Positions 26,592 to 32,140 of a stretch of DNA of 32,140 bases are shown here, piece by piece. The notes under the pieces are model-generated. The model saw only the letters and a list, made by a program, of their open reading frames with translations, made no database searches and had not been told where the DNA came from. This DNA is from Deltaproteobacteria bacterium (lineage in GTDB: Bacteria; Desulfobacterota; DSM-4660; Desulfatiglandales; HGW-15): NCBI GenBank assembly GCA_016931115.1, contig JAFGFM010000014.1, positions 1 through 32,140 of the forward strand, written 5' to 3'. A program made the translations under genes and the position numbers. Numbering within the stretch: position 1 is the first letter of the stretch; every line of letters begins with the position of its first letter.

Positions 26592-27383
26592 CTATTTAAC
26601 TGCCTTAATGTAGGCTGAGAAAACCAAATTTTCTGCCCCTTCTGCCACACTCCAGCTGCCTATTATTTCTTTACTTTTAGGTTTTCGTGTAATTGATATT
26701 TCTTTAAATCCATTAATTGACAGTATTCTTTCCACCTCACCGGGTGAAATTGCCCCGGACACTCAACCGGTATAGGCCACAGGATCATTAAGTATCTGAT
26801 CAGCCATTTCACCTGATCGGAGTACATCTGATATGACAAGCCTCCCACCAGGTTTAAGAGTGCGGTACAGTTCACTGAACACCCTGCTTTTGTCCGGGGA
26901 TAGATTTATCACACAGTTTGAAATCACCACATCAACCGAACTGTCCTGAACAGGAAGCTCTTCTATTTTACCTGATCTGAAATCAACATTTTCTATCTTC
27001 AGCTTTAGTGCATTTTCTCCGGCCTTTTTAACCATTTCGGGAGTCATGTCCACACCAATAACACGGCCTGATTCACCAACACGTTTTGCCGCAAGAAATG
27101 CATCAAACCCTGCCCCGCTGCCCAGGTCAAGCACTGTTTCACCTGCCTTGAGTTCTGCCTGGCTCAATGGGTTTCCGCACCCAAGCCCCAGGTTTGCCTC
27201 CCCCGGAGCAAGACGAAGGTCTTCGTCAGAGTAATCAAGATACTTTCCAAGGTCTTTTACAGATAAATCTCCTCCTGTTTCTCCGCAACAGGAGCACGAA
27301 GACCCTCCGGATCTGGCGATATCGGAATATTTTTGGATTACAATCTGGTGAACCTTTTCTGTTTGTTTCTCGATATTCATCAT
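26592..27383 (-). CDS. arsM: Arsenite methyltransferase ArsM, probable selenoprotein (Sec207)
   Basis: ArsM transfers methyl groups from SAM to arsenite in the cytoplasm. The frame gives 263 residues if the single internal TGA (26763-26765) is read as selenocysteine. Residues about 82-92 hold the SAM motif [11 protein letters not shown]. Family cysteines C69 (LGLGCGNP) and C157 (SNCVINL) are present, and the TGA falls in YTG-TGA-VSGA, where ArsM proteins have their third arsenic-binding Cys. After it the frame stays open for 56 codons to TAG 26592-26594, including the typical end [14 protein letters not shown]. No other disruption occurs. A bSECIS-like hairpin follows the TGA. Standard annotation would stop at 26763 and give a truncated 206-residue protein. 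A nonsense mutation is the alternative, less likely given position and context. It starts 3 bp after the DGC gene. Confidence 0.85.
26730..26749 (-). promoter_or_regulatory. Candidate bacterial SECIS stem-loop in arsM
   Basis: Starting 13 nt after the TGA on the mRNA, TTTCACC pairs with GGTGGAA (seven pairs, one U-G) around the 6-nt loop CGGTGA. The apical loop begins 20 nt after the TGA and has G as its second and third base followed by U. This matches what is known of bacterial SECIS elements: a short stem, a small apical loop with an early G or GU, and a distance of roughly 16-37 nt. A weaker alternative stem (CCGGG/CCCGG) overlaps it. Confidence 0.7.
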
Positions 27384-27386
27384 ATG

Positions 27387-27770
27387 TTACTCTGCCCCAC
27401 CGCAACACACCTTTTTAATCTCATCTTTTACCCTCTGAACCTCAAGGTGTTTCAGATCAAAATCCTTGCTCTTTTTGATTCCCAGGTCGGTCAGCACTAT
27501 ATAATCCTTTAAGGGGACGACTGCTTTCTTAAGTGTAGCCTTTGCACAGCCCACTTCACACCCGTCTATGGCTATCATGCGTGGCACATCCTTTGCTGAC
27601 TGAACAAACCCTGAGAGACCTCCACCGATCCCTGCAAGACAGAACATCTTGCCAAAGCCTTCCTGGGTTAATTCAACAGCGGCTCTATTTGAGAGCTGCC
27701 CCACATTTGAAGCCCCTGAACATGCTAAAATCATAATGTTCCCATCTGTTGTACAGCAATTTTCTGCCAT
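27387..27770 (-). CDS. DGC-domain putative zinc-binding protein
   Basis: A 127-residue protein of the DGC family, named for the conserved Asp-Gly-Cys: here IDGCEVGCAK with C71 and C75. Other conserved cysteines are C17 (ACSGASNVGQLSNRAAVEL) and C44 (FCLAGIGGG), plus an N-terminal CC and a C-terminal CC. The family is common in anaerobes beside arsenic or mercury genes; its cysteines probably bind metal, and its biochemical role is not established. The start at 27770 is set by AAGGAG about 7 nt upstream; a longer frame overlaps the thioredoxin gene. It lies directly upstream of arsM. Confidence 0.8.
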   Translation of the reverse strand: MAENCCTTDGNIMILACSGASNVGQLSNRAAVELTQEGFGKMFCLAGIGGGLSGFVQSAKDVPRMIAIDGCEVGCAKATLKKAVVPLKDYIVLTDLGIKKSKDFDLKHLEVQRVKDEIKKVCCGGAE

Positions 27771-27787
27771 TTTAATCTCCTTCTTTA

Positions 27788-28021
27788 TTATTGTTGTATC
27801 CAACCCTTTATCTCATCCCTGGTTGGTATCTTTCCGACACTCTTCACCTTGCCGTCCACAACAATCGCTGGTGTCCCGAACACACCATGTTTGGCAATCT
27901 CAAGGGTATCGGTGATTTTTATAATTTGTGCTGAAACACCGGTTTCAGCAACCGCCTCTTTCACATTTTTTTCTGCGGCCTCGCACCTTTTACATCCGGG
28001 ACCAAGAACCTTTATTTCCAT
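27788..28021 (-). CDS. Small CxxC redox protein (thioredoxin-like)
   Basis: A 77-residue thioredoxin-fold protein with C10-K-R-C13 in VLGPGCKRCE and the cis-Pro in FGTPAIVVDG, the hallmarks of the small redox-active-disulfide family found in archaea and anaerobes. It is cytoplasmic. It may reduce ArsC, the DGC protein or ArsM, as all of these need thiols; this is inferred from the neighbourhood only. GGAGG lies about 5 nt upstream of the ATG. 17 bp separate it from the DGC gene. Confidence 0.88.
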   Translation of the reverse strand: MEIKVLGPGCKRCEAAEKNVKEAVAETGVSAQIIKITDTLEIAKHGVFGTPAIVVDGKVKSVGKIPTRDEIKGWIQQ

Positions 28022-28070
28022 GAAACCTCCATATCTTTATTGTTTTTGTTTTAAAGCACATATTCGCATA

Positions 28071-28862
28071 TTATTTGCCAGAAAAAGCATTTGCCATCAT
28101 GATAATCGCAGCAATAATCGTAATAATCCCGGAAATGGTTTTCAGACTTTTTGGTTTTGTCTTAAGAGCTATTTTGCTGCCGATTAAACCCCCTGCAACA
28201 GCCACAATCCCGCACGGAATTGCGAGCGATGGGTCAAAGCCCCCATGCAAAGCATTACCGGTAAACCCTGTCAAGGCAGTAGCTGCAAGCATAGCTGTTG
28301 CTGTACCAACCGCTGTACGCATGGGCACGCCGCACCCCACGACCATCAATGGAATAAGAAATGAACCGCCTGAAATTCCCACCATTCCGGAAAAGAATCC
28401 TGTTGCCAGAGTCAAGGGAACCGCAATAAACAGATTTATTACATAAAGGTTATCTCCTTCACTTATATTCCAGTAGCCAAATCGGGTAATGGCTGCCTTA
28501 GGCGACTCCTTTTCCGGAAAGAGCATTGCAATACCGGCAATAAACAACAAAAAGGATAAAACGAATTCCAATGTCATACCGCCGAATGAATGGGCTGTAA
28601 AACCTCCCACAAAGGCCATTGAGGCATTCAAACCTCCAAAGAAGAATACAAGCGGCCAGGACATGGTTCTTGCCTTTCCAAAGGCAATAGCCCCCATTAA
28701 AGCACTAAGAAGCAGTATAAACTGGCTAGTTGTGGAGGCAGTATGCATGGCCACTCCCGAAAGAACAAGTGCTGCCACATAAAAATTACCTCCGCCACGT
28801 CCGCTCATAATCATAACGACTGTAAGAAGAAAAATAACAGCAACGACAATCATGGTGTGCAT
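28071..28862 (-). CDS. TSUP (TauE/SafE) family permease
   Basis: A 263-residue membrane protein with seven to eight hydrophobic segments and the TSUP signature GFFSGMVGISGGSFLIPLMVVGCGVPMRTAVGTA-type core in its second half, and a first-half GGNFYVAALVLSGVAMHTA variant. Likely substrate: sulfite or another sulfur anion. The start at 28862 is preferred because AGGGGG lies 8 nt upstream; the in-frame GTG at 28871 sits almost on top of that SD. It lies between the rhodanese and the small thioredoxin, which points to export of a sulfur product, possibly sulfite from sulfane sulfur. This is inference. Confidence 0.82.
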   Translation of the reverse strand: MHTMIVVAVIFLLTVVMIMSGRGGGNFYVAALVLSGVAMHTASTTSQFILLLSALMGAIAFGKARTMSWPLVFFFGGLNASMAFVGGFTAHSFGGMTLEFVLSFLLFIAGIAMLFPEKESPKAAITRFGYWNISEGDNLYVINLFIAVPLTLATGFFSGMVGISGGSFLIPLMVVGCGVPMRTAVGTATAMLAATALTGFTGNALHGGFDPSLAIPCGIVAVAGGLIGSKIALKTKPKSLKTISGIITIIAAIIMMANAFSGK

Positions 28863-28882
28863 TGCATTCACCCCCTTATCTT

Positions 28883-29281
28883 TTAAACCTTGTCGCCGGT
28901 AATTTTCTTGTGGAGTTTTCCTGGTAAAAGCAGGTTCGTGAAAGCATCATAATTGCTGGTAGCAATATAAACATTTTCATACCCAAGAAATCGAAGATAC
29001 AGGTAAACAATGGTTGATCTGGTGCCTGCGGAACAAAAAACCCCCACAACCTTATCCCTGGGGATCTCATTATAACGTTCAGGAATCTCATCAATAGGAA
29101 TCCATAAAACCTGAATATGGTGCTCCAATCTAATCTGAATCGATTCAACCTCCTGACGAGATCTTACATCCAGAAACACAGCATCTTTGGTTTCAAGCAG
29201 CTTTTCCATTTCAATCTTATGTTTTCCACTTCCAAAAAAATCAAACGTCATACCTTGTAATAATTTGTCAAGTTTATCCAT
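28883..29281 (-). CDS. Single-domain rhodanese-like sulfurtransferase
   Basis: A 132-residue cytoplasmic protein with a rhodanese domain: VFLDVRSRQEVES and the active loop VFCSAGTRS, with nucleophile C83 and following Arg, complete for a persulfide-carrying enzyme. About 20 leading residues precede the domain. AGGAGG lies 5-6 nt before the ATG. It starts the sulfur-handling part of the island, 20 bp ahead of the TSUP permease start. The donor and acceptor are unknown; thiosulfate, polysulfide or thioarsenic species are possible. Confidence 0.85.
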   Translation of the reverse strand: MDKLDKLLQGMTFDFFGSGKHKIEMEKLLETKDAVFLDVRSRQEVESIQIRLEHHIQVLWIPIDEIPERYNEIPRDKVVGVFCSAGTRSTIVYLYLRFLGYENVYIATSNYDAFTNLLLPGKLHKKITGDKV

Positions 29282-29326
29282 TTCTTCCTCCTATTGGCTC
29301 ATCTTGTTTAGTTTGAAATATCCATT

Positions 29327-29357
29327 TCATTCTGCGTCCTCAGCGTCTTTGCGGTGA
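29327..29357. repeat. CTTTGCG-type dispersed intergenic repeat (single copy)
   Basis: TCTGCGTCCTCAGCG followed by TCTTTGCGGTGA resembles a family of intergenic sequences that I know from many bacterial genomes, and it resembles the right arm at 8130-8156. It occupies most of the gap between the permease and the rhodanese genes and has no ORF or clear hairpin. Confidence 0.4.
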
Positions 29358-29361
29358 AATC

Positions 29362-30534
29362 TTAACCTGATATCCACCCATATGTCATACCAGCAATGGT
29401 AGACAGAACGACAATTATTACACAAAATACTGCTGTCTTTTTTGCCCCCATAATGCCGCCAATTACGAGCATGTTTGGCAGAGAAAGCGCGGGTCCGGCA
29501 AGGAGCAACGCCAGCGCAGGCCCTTTTCCCATACCTGCTCCAATAAGCCCCTGAAGAATTGGCACTTCAGTCAGTGTTGCAAAATACATCAATGCCCCTG
29601 CCACAGATGCAAAAAGATTGGCCCATAGAGAGTTACCACCTACCAGGCTTTCTATATAATGTTCAGGTATCAGGGCAGGGTGACCCGGCCTTCCGAGCAT
29701 GAAACCGGCAACAAGCACGCCAGCTCCCAAAAGGGGTAAAATCTGTTTCATGAACCCCCATGTAGATTCCACCCAGTTTACCCTTTCATCTTTAACAAAC
29801 CACTGTTTGATCATGAACCCAAGGACAGCCAGAAGCACTATGGTAATGTACCATTTGATTGAAAATATAAAAGGCCATATGCCTGTTGAACCCTCTGCAG
29901 GTCTTGCAAAGGCGGCAAATATCAGGATAAGAACCATTGTAAAAATAAACATGGCATCCTGTGTGAGTGTGCGCCCTTTTGCCTCTTCATCAGGTAGATA
30001 AATCTGTCCTGCCTCTCTTTCTGCATCATCCTTTCTAAAGAAAAATGCCATCAAAAGACCGGTTATTATGGCAAAGAGTACAGCACCCAATGCCCTTGCT
30101 AAACCAAGCTGCCAGCCTAAGATTCGTGCAGTTAAGACAATTGCCAGCACATTTATCGCAGGGCCTGAATATAGAAAGGCAGTAGCAGGGCCAATACCCG
30201 CACCCCTTGTATAGATACCTGCAAAAAGGGGCAGAACTGTACATGAACATACAGCAAGTACTGTCCCGGATATGGAGGCAACAGAGTAAGATAATATCTT
30301 GTTTGCCTTTGAGCCGAAATATTTAAGCACCGATGCCTGCGATACAAAAACCGAAATAGCGCCCGCAATAAAAAATGCAGGAATAAGGCATGTGAGTACA
30401 TGCTCCCTTGCATACTCCTGAAGCATAAGAAAGGCTTCAAGGCCTGATTTTCTAATGATCTCACTTCCCCAGGGGATGAAATAGGCTGCTAAAAATATAA
30501 CAGTAATAAGTATTATTTTATAACGTTCTTTCAT
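29362..30534 (-). CDS. ArsP/SO_0444-type permease
   Basis: A 390-residue protein of the permease family that includes ArsP, with about ten membrane segments and two similar halves. Key loops: VCSCTVLPLFAGIYTRGAGIGPATAFLYSGPAINV in the first half and YFATLTEVPILQGLIGAGMGKGPALALLLAGPALSLPN in the second. The family exports methylarsenite and other organoarsenicals; relatives may export other metals. With arsM in the same island, export of methylated arsenic is the natural reading. It lies 50 bp downstream of arsR, and a 9-bp motif in that gap recurs at the arsR promoter. Confidence 0.82.
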   Translation of the reverse strand: MKERYKIILITVIFLAAYFIPWGSEIIRKSGLEAFLMLQEYAREHVLTCLIPAFFIAGAISVFVSQASVLKYFGSKANKILSYSVASISGTVLAVCSCTVLPLFAGIYTRGAGIGPATAFLYSGPAINVLAIVLTARILGWQLGLARALGAVLFAIITGLLMAFFFRKDDAEREAGQIYLPDEEAKGRTLTQDAMFIFTMVLILIFAAFARPAEGSTGIWPFIFSIKWYITIVLLAVLGFMIKQWFVKDERVNWVESTWGFMKQILPLLGAGVLVAGFMLGRPGHPALIPEHYIESLVGGNSLWANLFASVAGALMYFATLTEVPILQGLIGAGMGKGPALALLLAGPALSLPNMLVIGGIMGAKKTAVFCVIIVVLSTIAGMTYGWISG

Positions 30535-30584
30535 TGGGTTTACCTTTTTTACATTCCAATATGGCTATATAGGTATCCATTTAA

Positions 30585-30929
30585 TTATCTGCAGCAAACC
30601 TCCTCTCTTCTGATAAAAGGGATTTTTTTCACAAGAGATATTATATCCTTTTCATCCTTGAGCCAGTGTTTAAGGTTACCCAGAAGACTTGCCGCATATG
30701 GTGAGCAGCTCCCATCTGACAGAAAATATTCCACCCACAATCCATCCTTCTGGCTCTCAACCAGACAAGCATCTTCAAGTACCTTAAGGTGTTTTGATAC
30801 ACTTGGCTGTGCAATCTGGAGCGCCTCCCTTAATTCGCAGACACACATCTTCTTAAACTGAAGCATTTTTACTATCTTTACCCTGTTTGGATCAGATAGT
30901 GCCTTCATTACCTTGATGAACTCTTTCAT
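30585..30929 (-). CDS. arsR: ArsR-family metalloregulator
   Basis: A 114-residue winged-helix repressor: KALSDPNRVKIVKML, then CVCEL (C29, C31), then the recognition helix QPSVSKHLKVLEDACLV (C55). C29 and C31 in the MCVCEL helix are the usual As(III) ligands of this family; C55 and the terminal CC could add a third. The start at 30929 is chosen because GGAG lies 6 nt upstream and the promoter's predicted start site is about 30954. The in-frame ATG at 30953 would be leaderless and has no spaced SD. It is first in the island and should repress it until arsenite binds. Confidence 0.92.
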   Translation of the reverse strand: MKEFIKVMKALSDPNRVKIVKMLQFKKMCVCELREALQIAQPSVSKHLKVLEDACLVESQKDGLWVEYFLSDGSCSPYAASLLGNLKHWLKDEKDIISLVKKIPFIRREEVCCR

Positions 30930-30960
30930 TCGAATCTCCGCATCTATATTCATTTATTGG

Positions 30961-30989
30961 AATATACTCCCAGTTTTTTATCATGTCAA
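30961..30989 (-). promoter_or_regulatory. Sigma-70-type promoter of arsR
   Basis: On the minus strand TTGACA (30984-30989) is followed after exactly 17 bp by TATATT (30961-30966), a near-perfect housekeeping promoter. Transcription should start near 30954, giving a leader of about 25 nt to the arsR ATG at 30929. The motif ATTCCAATA (30955-30963) overlaps the -10 box and start site, where an ArsR repressor could block RNA polymerase. Confidence 0.8.
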
Positions 30990-31441
30990 TGATGTTTTCA
31001 GAAAGGAAAGCATCTATCCCATATCTCTCGTGCCATACTTTATTAAACTAAAGCCCATAACTAATAACCTGCTTTTACCTTACAGCTTTTCCAAACATCC
31101 CATTACCTATCACTCCTAACCTATCACCGATTACCCATTACCTATTACCTACAGCCTTTAGTCTGCCTTTTCTTCTCTTGCTCATTGTTAACTTTTCTGC
31201 TAATACAAACCAGTCAATAAAATTAGCAATTCCAATTATTTAAATATTTAACAGGGTGAATCCCGGCTACGAAAAGAGCGGTTATCGGCTGGATTTAAAA
31301 TTGTTTTAATTTGGTAATTGACCACTAATAGCTTAATGATAAATTAACACTTTCTTTATTTTGATGGGGAGTAGCAATGGTAGTGCTTGACCCCGAATAT
31401 CTTTTTTGAAAAAAACATATACCAGAATATAGGACACTTTG
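30990..31441. other. Intergenic region with heptad repeat, no gene
   Basis: The 450 bp between the arsR promoter and the hsdS fragment hold the 7-bp periodic tract at 31102-31150 and otherwise AT-rich DNA. No ORF with coding character and no RNA gene is seen. GGTGAATCCCGGCTACG (about 31254-31270) stands out in base composition but matches nothing I know. Confidence 0.5.
31102..31150. repeat. Degenerate heptad tract (ATTACCT-like)
   Basis: Seven consecutive 7-mers, ATTACCT, ATCACTC, CTAACCT, ATCACCG, ATTACCC, ATTACCT and ATTACCT, form a periodic tract. Its composition differs from the array at 3744 but the 7-bp period is the same. It is non-coding, upstream of the arsR promoter. Confidence 0.6.
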
Positions 31442-31504
31442 ATGACAAAAGAACAGAAACGCATCGTTACTATTCTTGATAAATTTGCCGCACTGGTGAA
31501 CGGC

Positions 31505-31577
31505 ACCACCCCACCGCCTTCGGCGGCACCCCTCCAGAGGAGGGGAATAAACCCGCCCTGTCGGGCACCCCTCCAGG
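31505..31577 (+). repeat. Double-hairpin palindromic repeat, copy A plus partial copy
   Basis: The unit is CCACCCC, a variable hairpin, then the conserved hairpin CCCCTCC-AGA-GGAGGGG (31529-31545) and GAAT. The variable hairpin here is CCGCC-TTC-GGCGG (31514-31526). A second, partial unit follows at 31552-31577 with GCCC-TGTC-GGGC and only the left half of the conserved stem. The whole lies in frame inside the hsdS fragment. Confidence 0.85.
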
Positions 31578-31673
31578 GTAGAGCAATTGCAGTAAATATT
31601 CCCTCCGAAATTGCATTGAGAAAAAAACAATATGAATACTACCGGGTCAAGCTACTAACTTTTAACGAATTAA

Positions 31674-31718
31674 ATTCCCCTCCATTGGAGGGGTGTCAGT
31701 CGAAGACTGACGGGGTGG
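31674..31718 (-). repeat. Double-hairpin palindromic repeat, copy B (inverted)
   Basis: The same unit as copy A in opposite orientation. Conserved hairpin CCCCTCC-ATT-GGAGGGG is at 31677-31693 and the variable hairpin GTCAGTC-GAA-GACTGAC at 31695-31711, then GGGGTGGT. It closes the hsdS fragment and sits about 14 bp before the DUF559 ATG, so it also forms that gene's leader. Confidence 0.85.
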
Positions 31719-31731
31719 TATAGGCGATATC

Positions 31732-32136
31732 ATGAGGGCAACACAAAAATATAGATCTCTACCCTATAACCCAGCACTTCGCGCTCGCGCAAAAGAGTTG
31801 CGTAAAGCGGGAATATTACATGAAGCACTTTTTTGGAACCAGATAAAATCCGGTAAACTCAAAGGGTTGGATTTTGACAGGCAGAAGATCATAGGCAACT
31901 ATATCGTAGATTTTTATTGTGCTGAAAAAAATGTCATTATTGAGCTTGATGGTTCGTCACACGATGGCAAGGAAGACTACGATGAACAAAGGAATATTTT
32001 TTTCACATCTTTGGGCCTAACCGTGATTCATATTGGTGTCGTAGAGGTGTTGAATAACATGGAAGGCGTTCTTGTGTTTTTAAATAACCACCCCGCCCTG
32101 TCGGGCACCCCTCCAGAGGAGGGGAATGAAATATGA
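31732..32136 (+). CDS. DUF559 (Vsr-like, PD-(D/E)xK) endonuclease-domain protein
   Basis: A 134-residue protein. Residues about 8-115 are the DUF559 domain, related to very-short-patch-repair nucleases: E31 in LHEALFWNQI, D60 in GNYIVDFYC and E71-L-D73 in VIIELDGSSH form the likely PD-(D/E)xK site, all intact. The last 16 residues (HPALSGTPPEEGNEI region) are encoded by repeat copy C, so the gene's 3' end is the repeat itself. The usual domain ends about at VLNNMEGVL. Repeat copy B lies just upstream. No good SD is visible (GGCGATATC before the ATG). Activity is untested; an association with the repeats is inferred. Confidence 0.82.
   Translation: MRATQKYRSLPYNPALRARAKELRKAGILHEALFWNQIKSGKLKGLDFDRQKIIGNYIVDFYCAEKNVIIELDGSSHDGKEDYDEQRNIFFTSLGLTVIHIGVVEVLNNMEGVLVFLNNHPALSGTPPEEGNEI
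32086..32127 (+). repeat. Double-hairpin palindromic repeat, copy C
   Basis: CCACCCC, variable hairpin GCCC-TGTC-GGGC (32094-32105), then conserved CCCCTCC-AGA-GGAGGGG (32109-32125) and AAT. It lies in frame in the last codons of the DUF559 gene, in the same orientation as copy A. Its variable hairpin equals that of the partial copy at 31552. Confidence 0.85.
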
Positions 32137-32140
32137 TCAA

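Larger units (their letters stand above)
31442..31723 (+). pseudogene. HsdS (type I restriction specificity subunit) tail fragment with repeat insertions
   Basis: The 93 codons contain two pieces of the conserved HsdS C-terminal helix region: EQKRIVTILDKFAALVN, then after a gap PSEIALRKKQYEYYRVKLLTF. In intact HsdS these are separated by only a few residues. Here about 30 residues (TTPPPSAAPLQRRG onward) encoded by the double-hairpin repeat have been inserted without breaking the frame. The frame ends in another repeat-encoded tail (SPPLEGCQSKTDGVV). The target-recognition domains, HsdM and HsdR are all absent, so this is a relic. Whether it is still translated is unknown. Confidence 0.72.

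Noticed and set aside
26740-26758. Alternative stem CCGGG/CCCGG just after the arsM UGA as the SECIS
   Set aside because: Only five pairs, with a 9-nt loop starting about 9 nt after the UGA, closer than usual. The TTTCACC/GGTGGAA hairpin fits the known spacing better.
26663-26875. Minus-strand 70-codon frame overlapping the arsM 3' half, suggesting a frameshift rather than UGA readthrough
   Set aside because: Its residues do not resemble the ArsM C-terminus. The frame that does ([18 protein letters not shown]) is the same frame as upstream arsM across the TGA, so no frameshift is needed.
30585-30953. arsR start at the first in-frame ATG (30953)
   Set aside because: The predicted transcription start is about 30954, leaving no leader, and there is no properly spaced SD. 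ATG 30929 has GGAG at 6 nt.

Overview
The window looks like chromosomal DNA from an anaerobic deltaproteobacterium (Desulfobacterota, probably in or near the Desulfobacterales). This rests on the flagellar gene order, a sigma-54 promoter, the anaerobe-style arsenic genes (Acr3, CcdA/thioredoxin, DGC and TSUP proteins) and the repeat-rich intergenic DNA. It is an inference from gene content, not a marker-gene assignment. No rRNA, tRNA or CRISPR array was seen.

Layout. Positions 1-760 hold a frameshifted, 5'-truncated DNA methylase remnant ending in a long hairpin. Positions 880-7830 hold mixed housekeeping genes: a secreted arylsulfotransferase-like protein, an unknown secreted protein, a cupin, a 7-bp tandem array, a ferredoxin/isochorismatase-like pair, serC-asnS and a small envelope protein. 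Positions 8430-17644 are one flagellar operon, flgF-flgG-flgA-flgH-flgI-flgJ-flgN-flgK-flgL-csrA-fliW, behind a near-consensus -24/-12 promoter. It builds the distal rod, the P and L rings and the hook-filament junction, and ends with the CsrA/FliW switch that couples flagellin supply to translation. FlgJ carries an M23 peptidase domain rather than a glucosaminidase. Positions 17762-21053 hold a small unknown ORF, a PilZ (c-di-GMP) protein, a DedA membrane protein and a DUF4301 protein.

Positions 21265-30989 are a long minus-strand arsenic/sulfur island: arsR (with its own sigma-70 promoter), an ArsP-type permease, a rhodanese, a TSUP permease, a small CxxC thioredoxin, a DGC-domain protein, an arsM methyltransferase, an exported thioredoxin, CcdA, Acr3, thioredoxin-type ArsC, a YeeE/YedE transporter, a J-domain protein and another TSUP protein. 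Together they sense, reduce, export and methylate arsenic, alongside several proteins that handle sulfane sulfur or thiols.

The best discovery candidate is arsM. Its frame is interrupted once, by TGA, exactly where the family has its third arsenic-binding cysteine. The frame then continues for 56 family-like codons, and a stem-loop of the right size and distance for a bacterial SECIS follows the TGA. I read it as a selenocysteine-containing arsenite methyltransferase of 263 residues.

The right edge (31442-32136) holds an hsdS tail fragment and a DUF559 endonuclease-like gene. Both carry in-frame copies of a double-hairpin repeat, and one copy forms the 3' end of the DUF559 gene itself. This resembles a REP-like repeat family paired with a nuclease and is the second discovery candidate.
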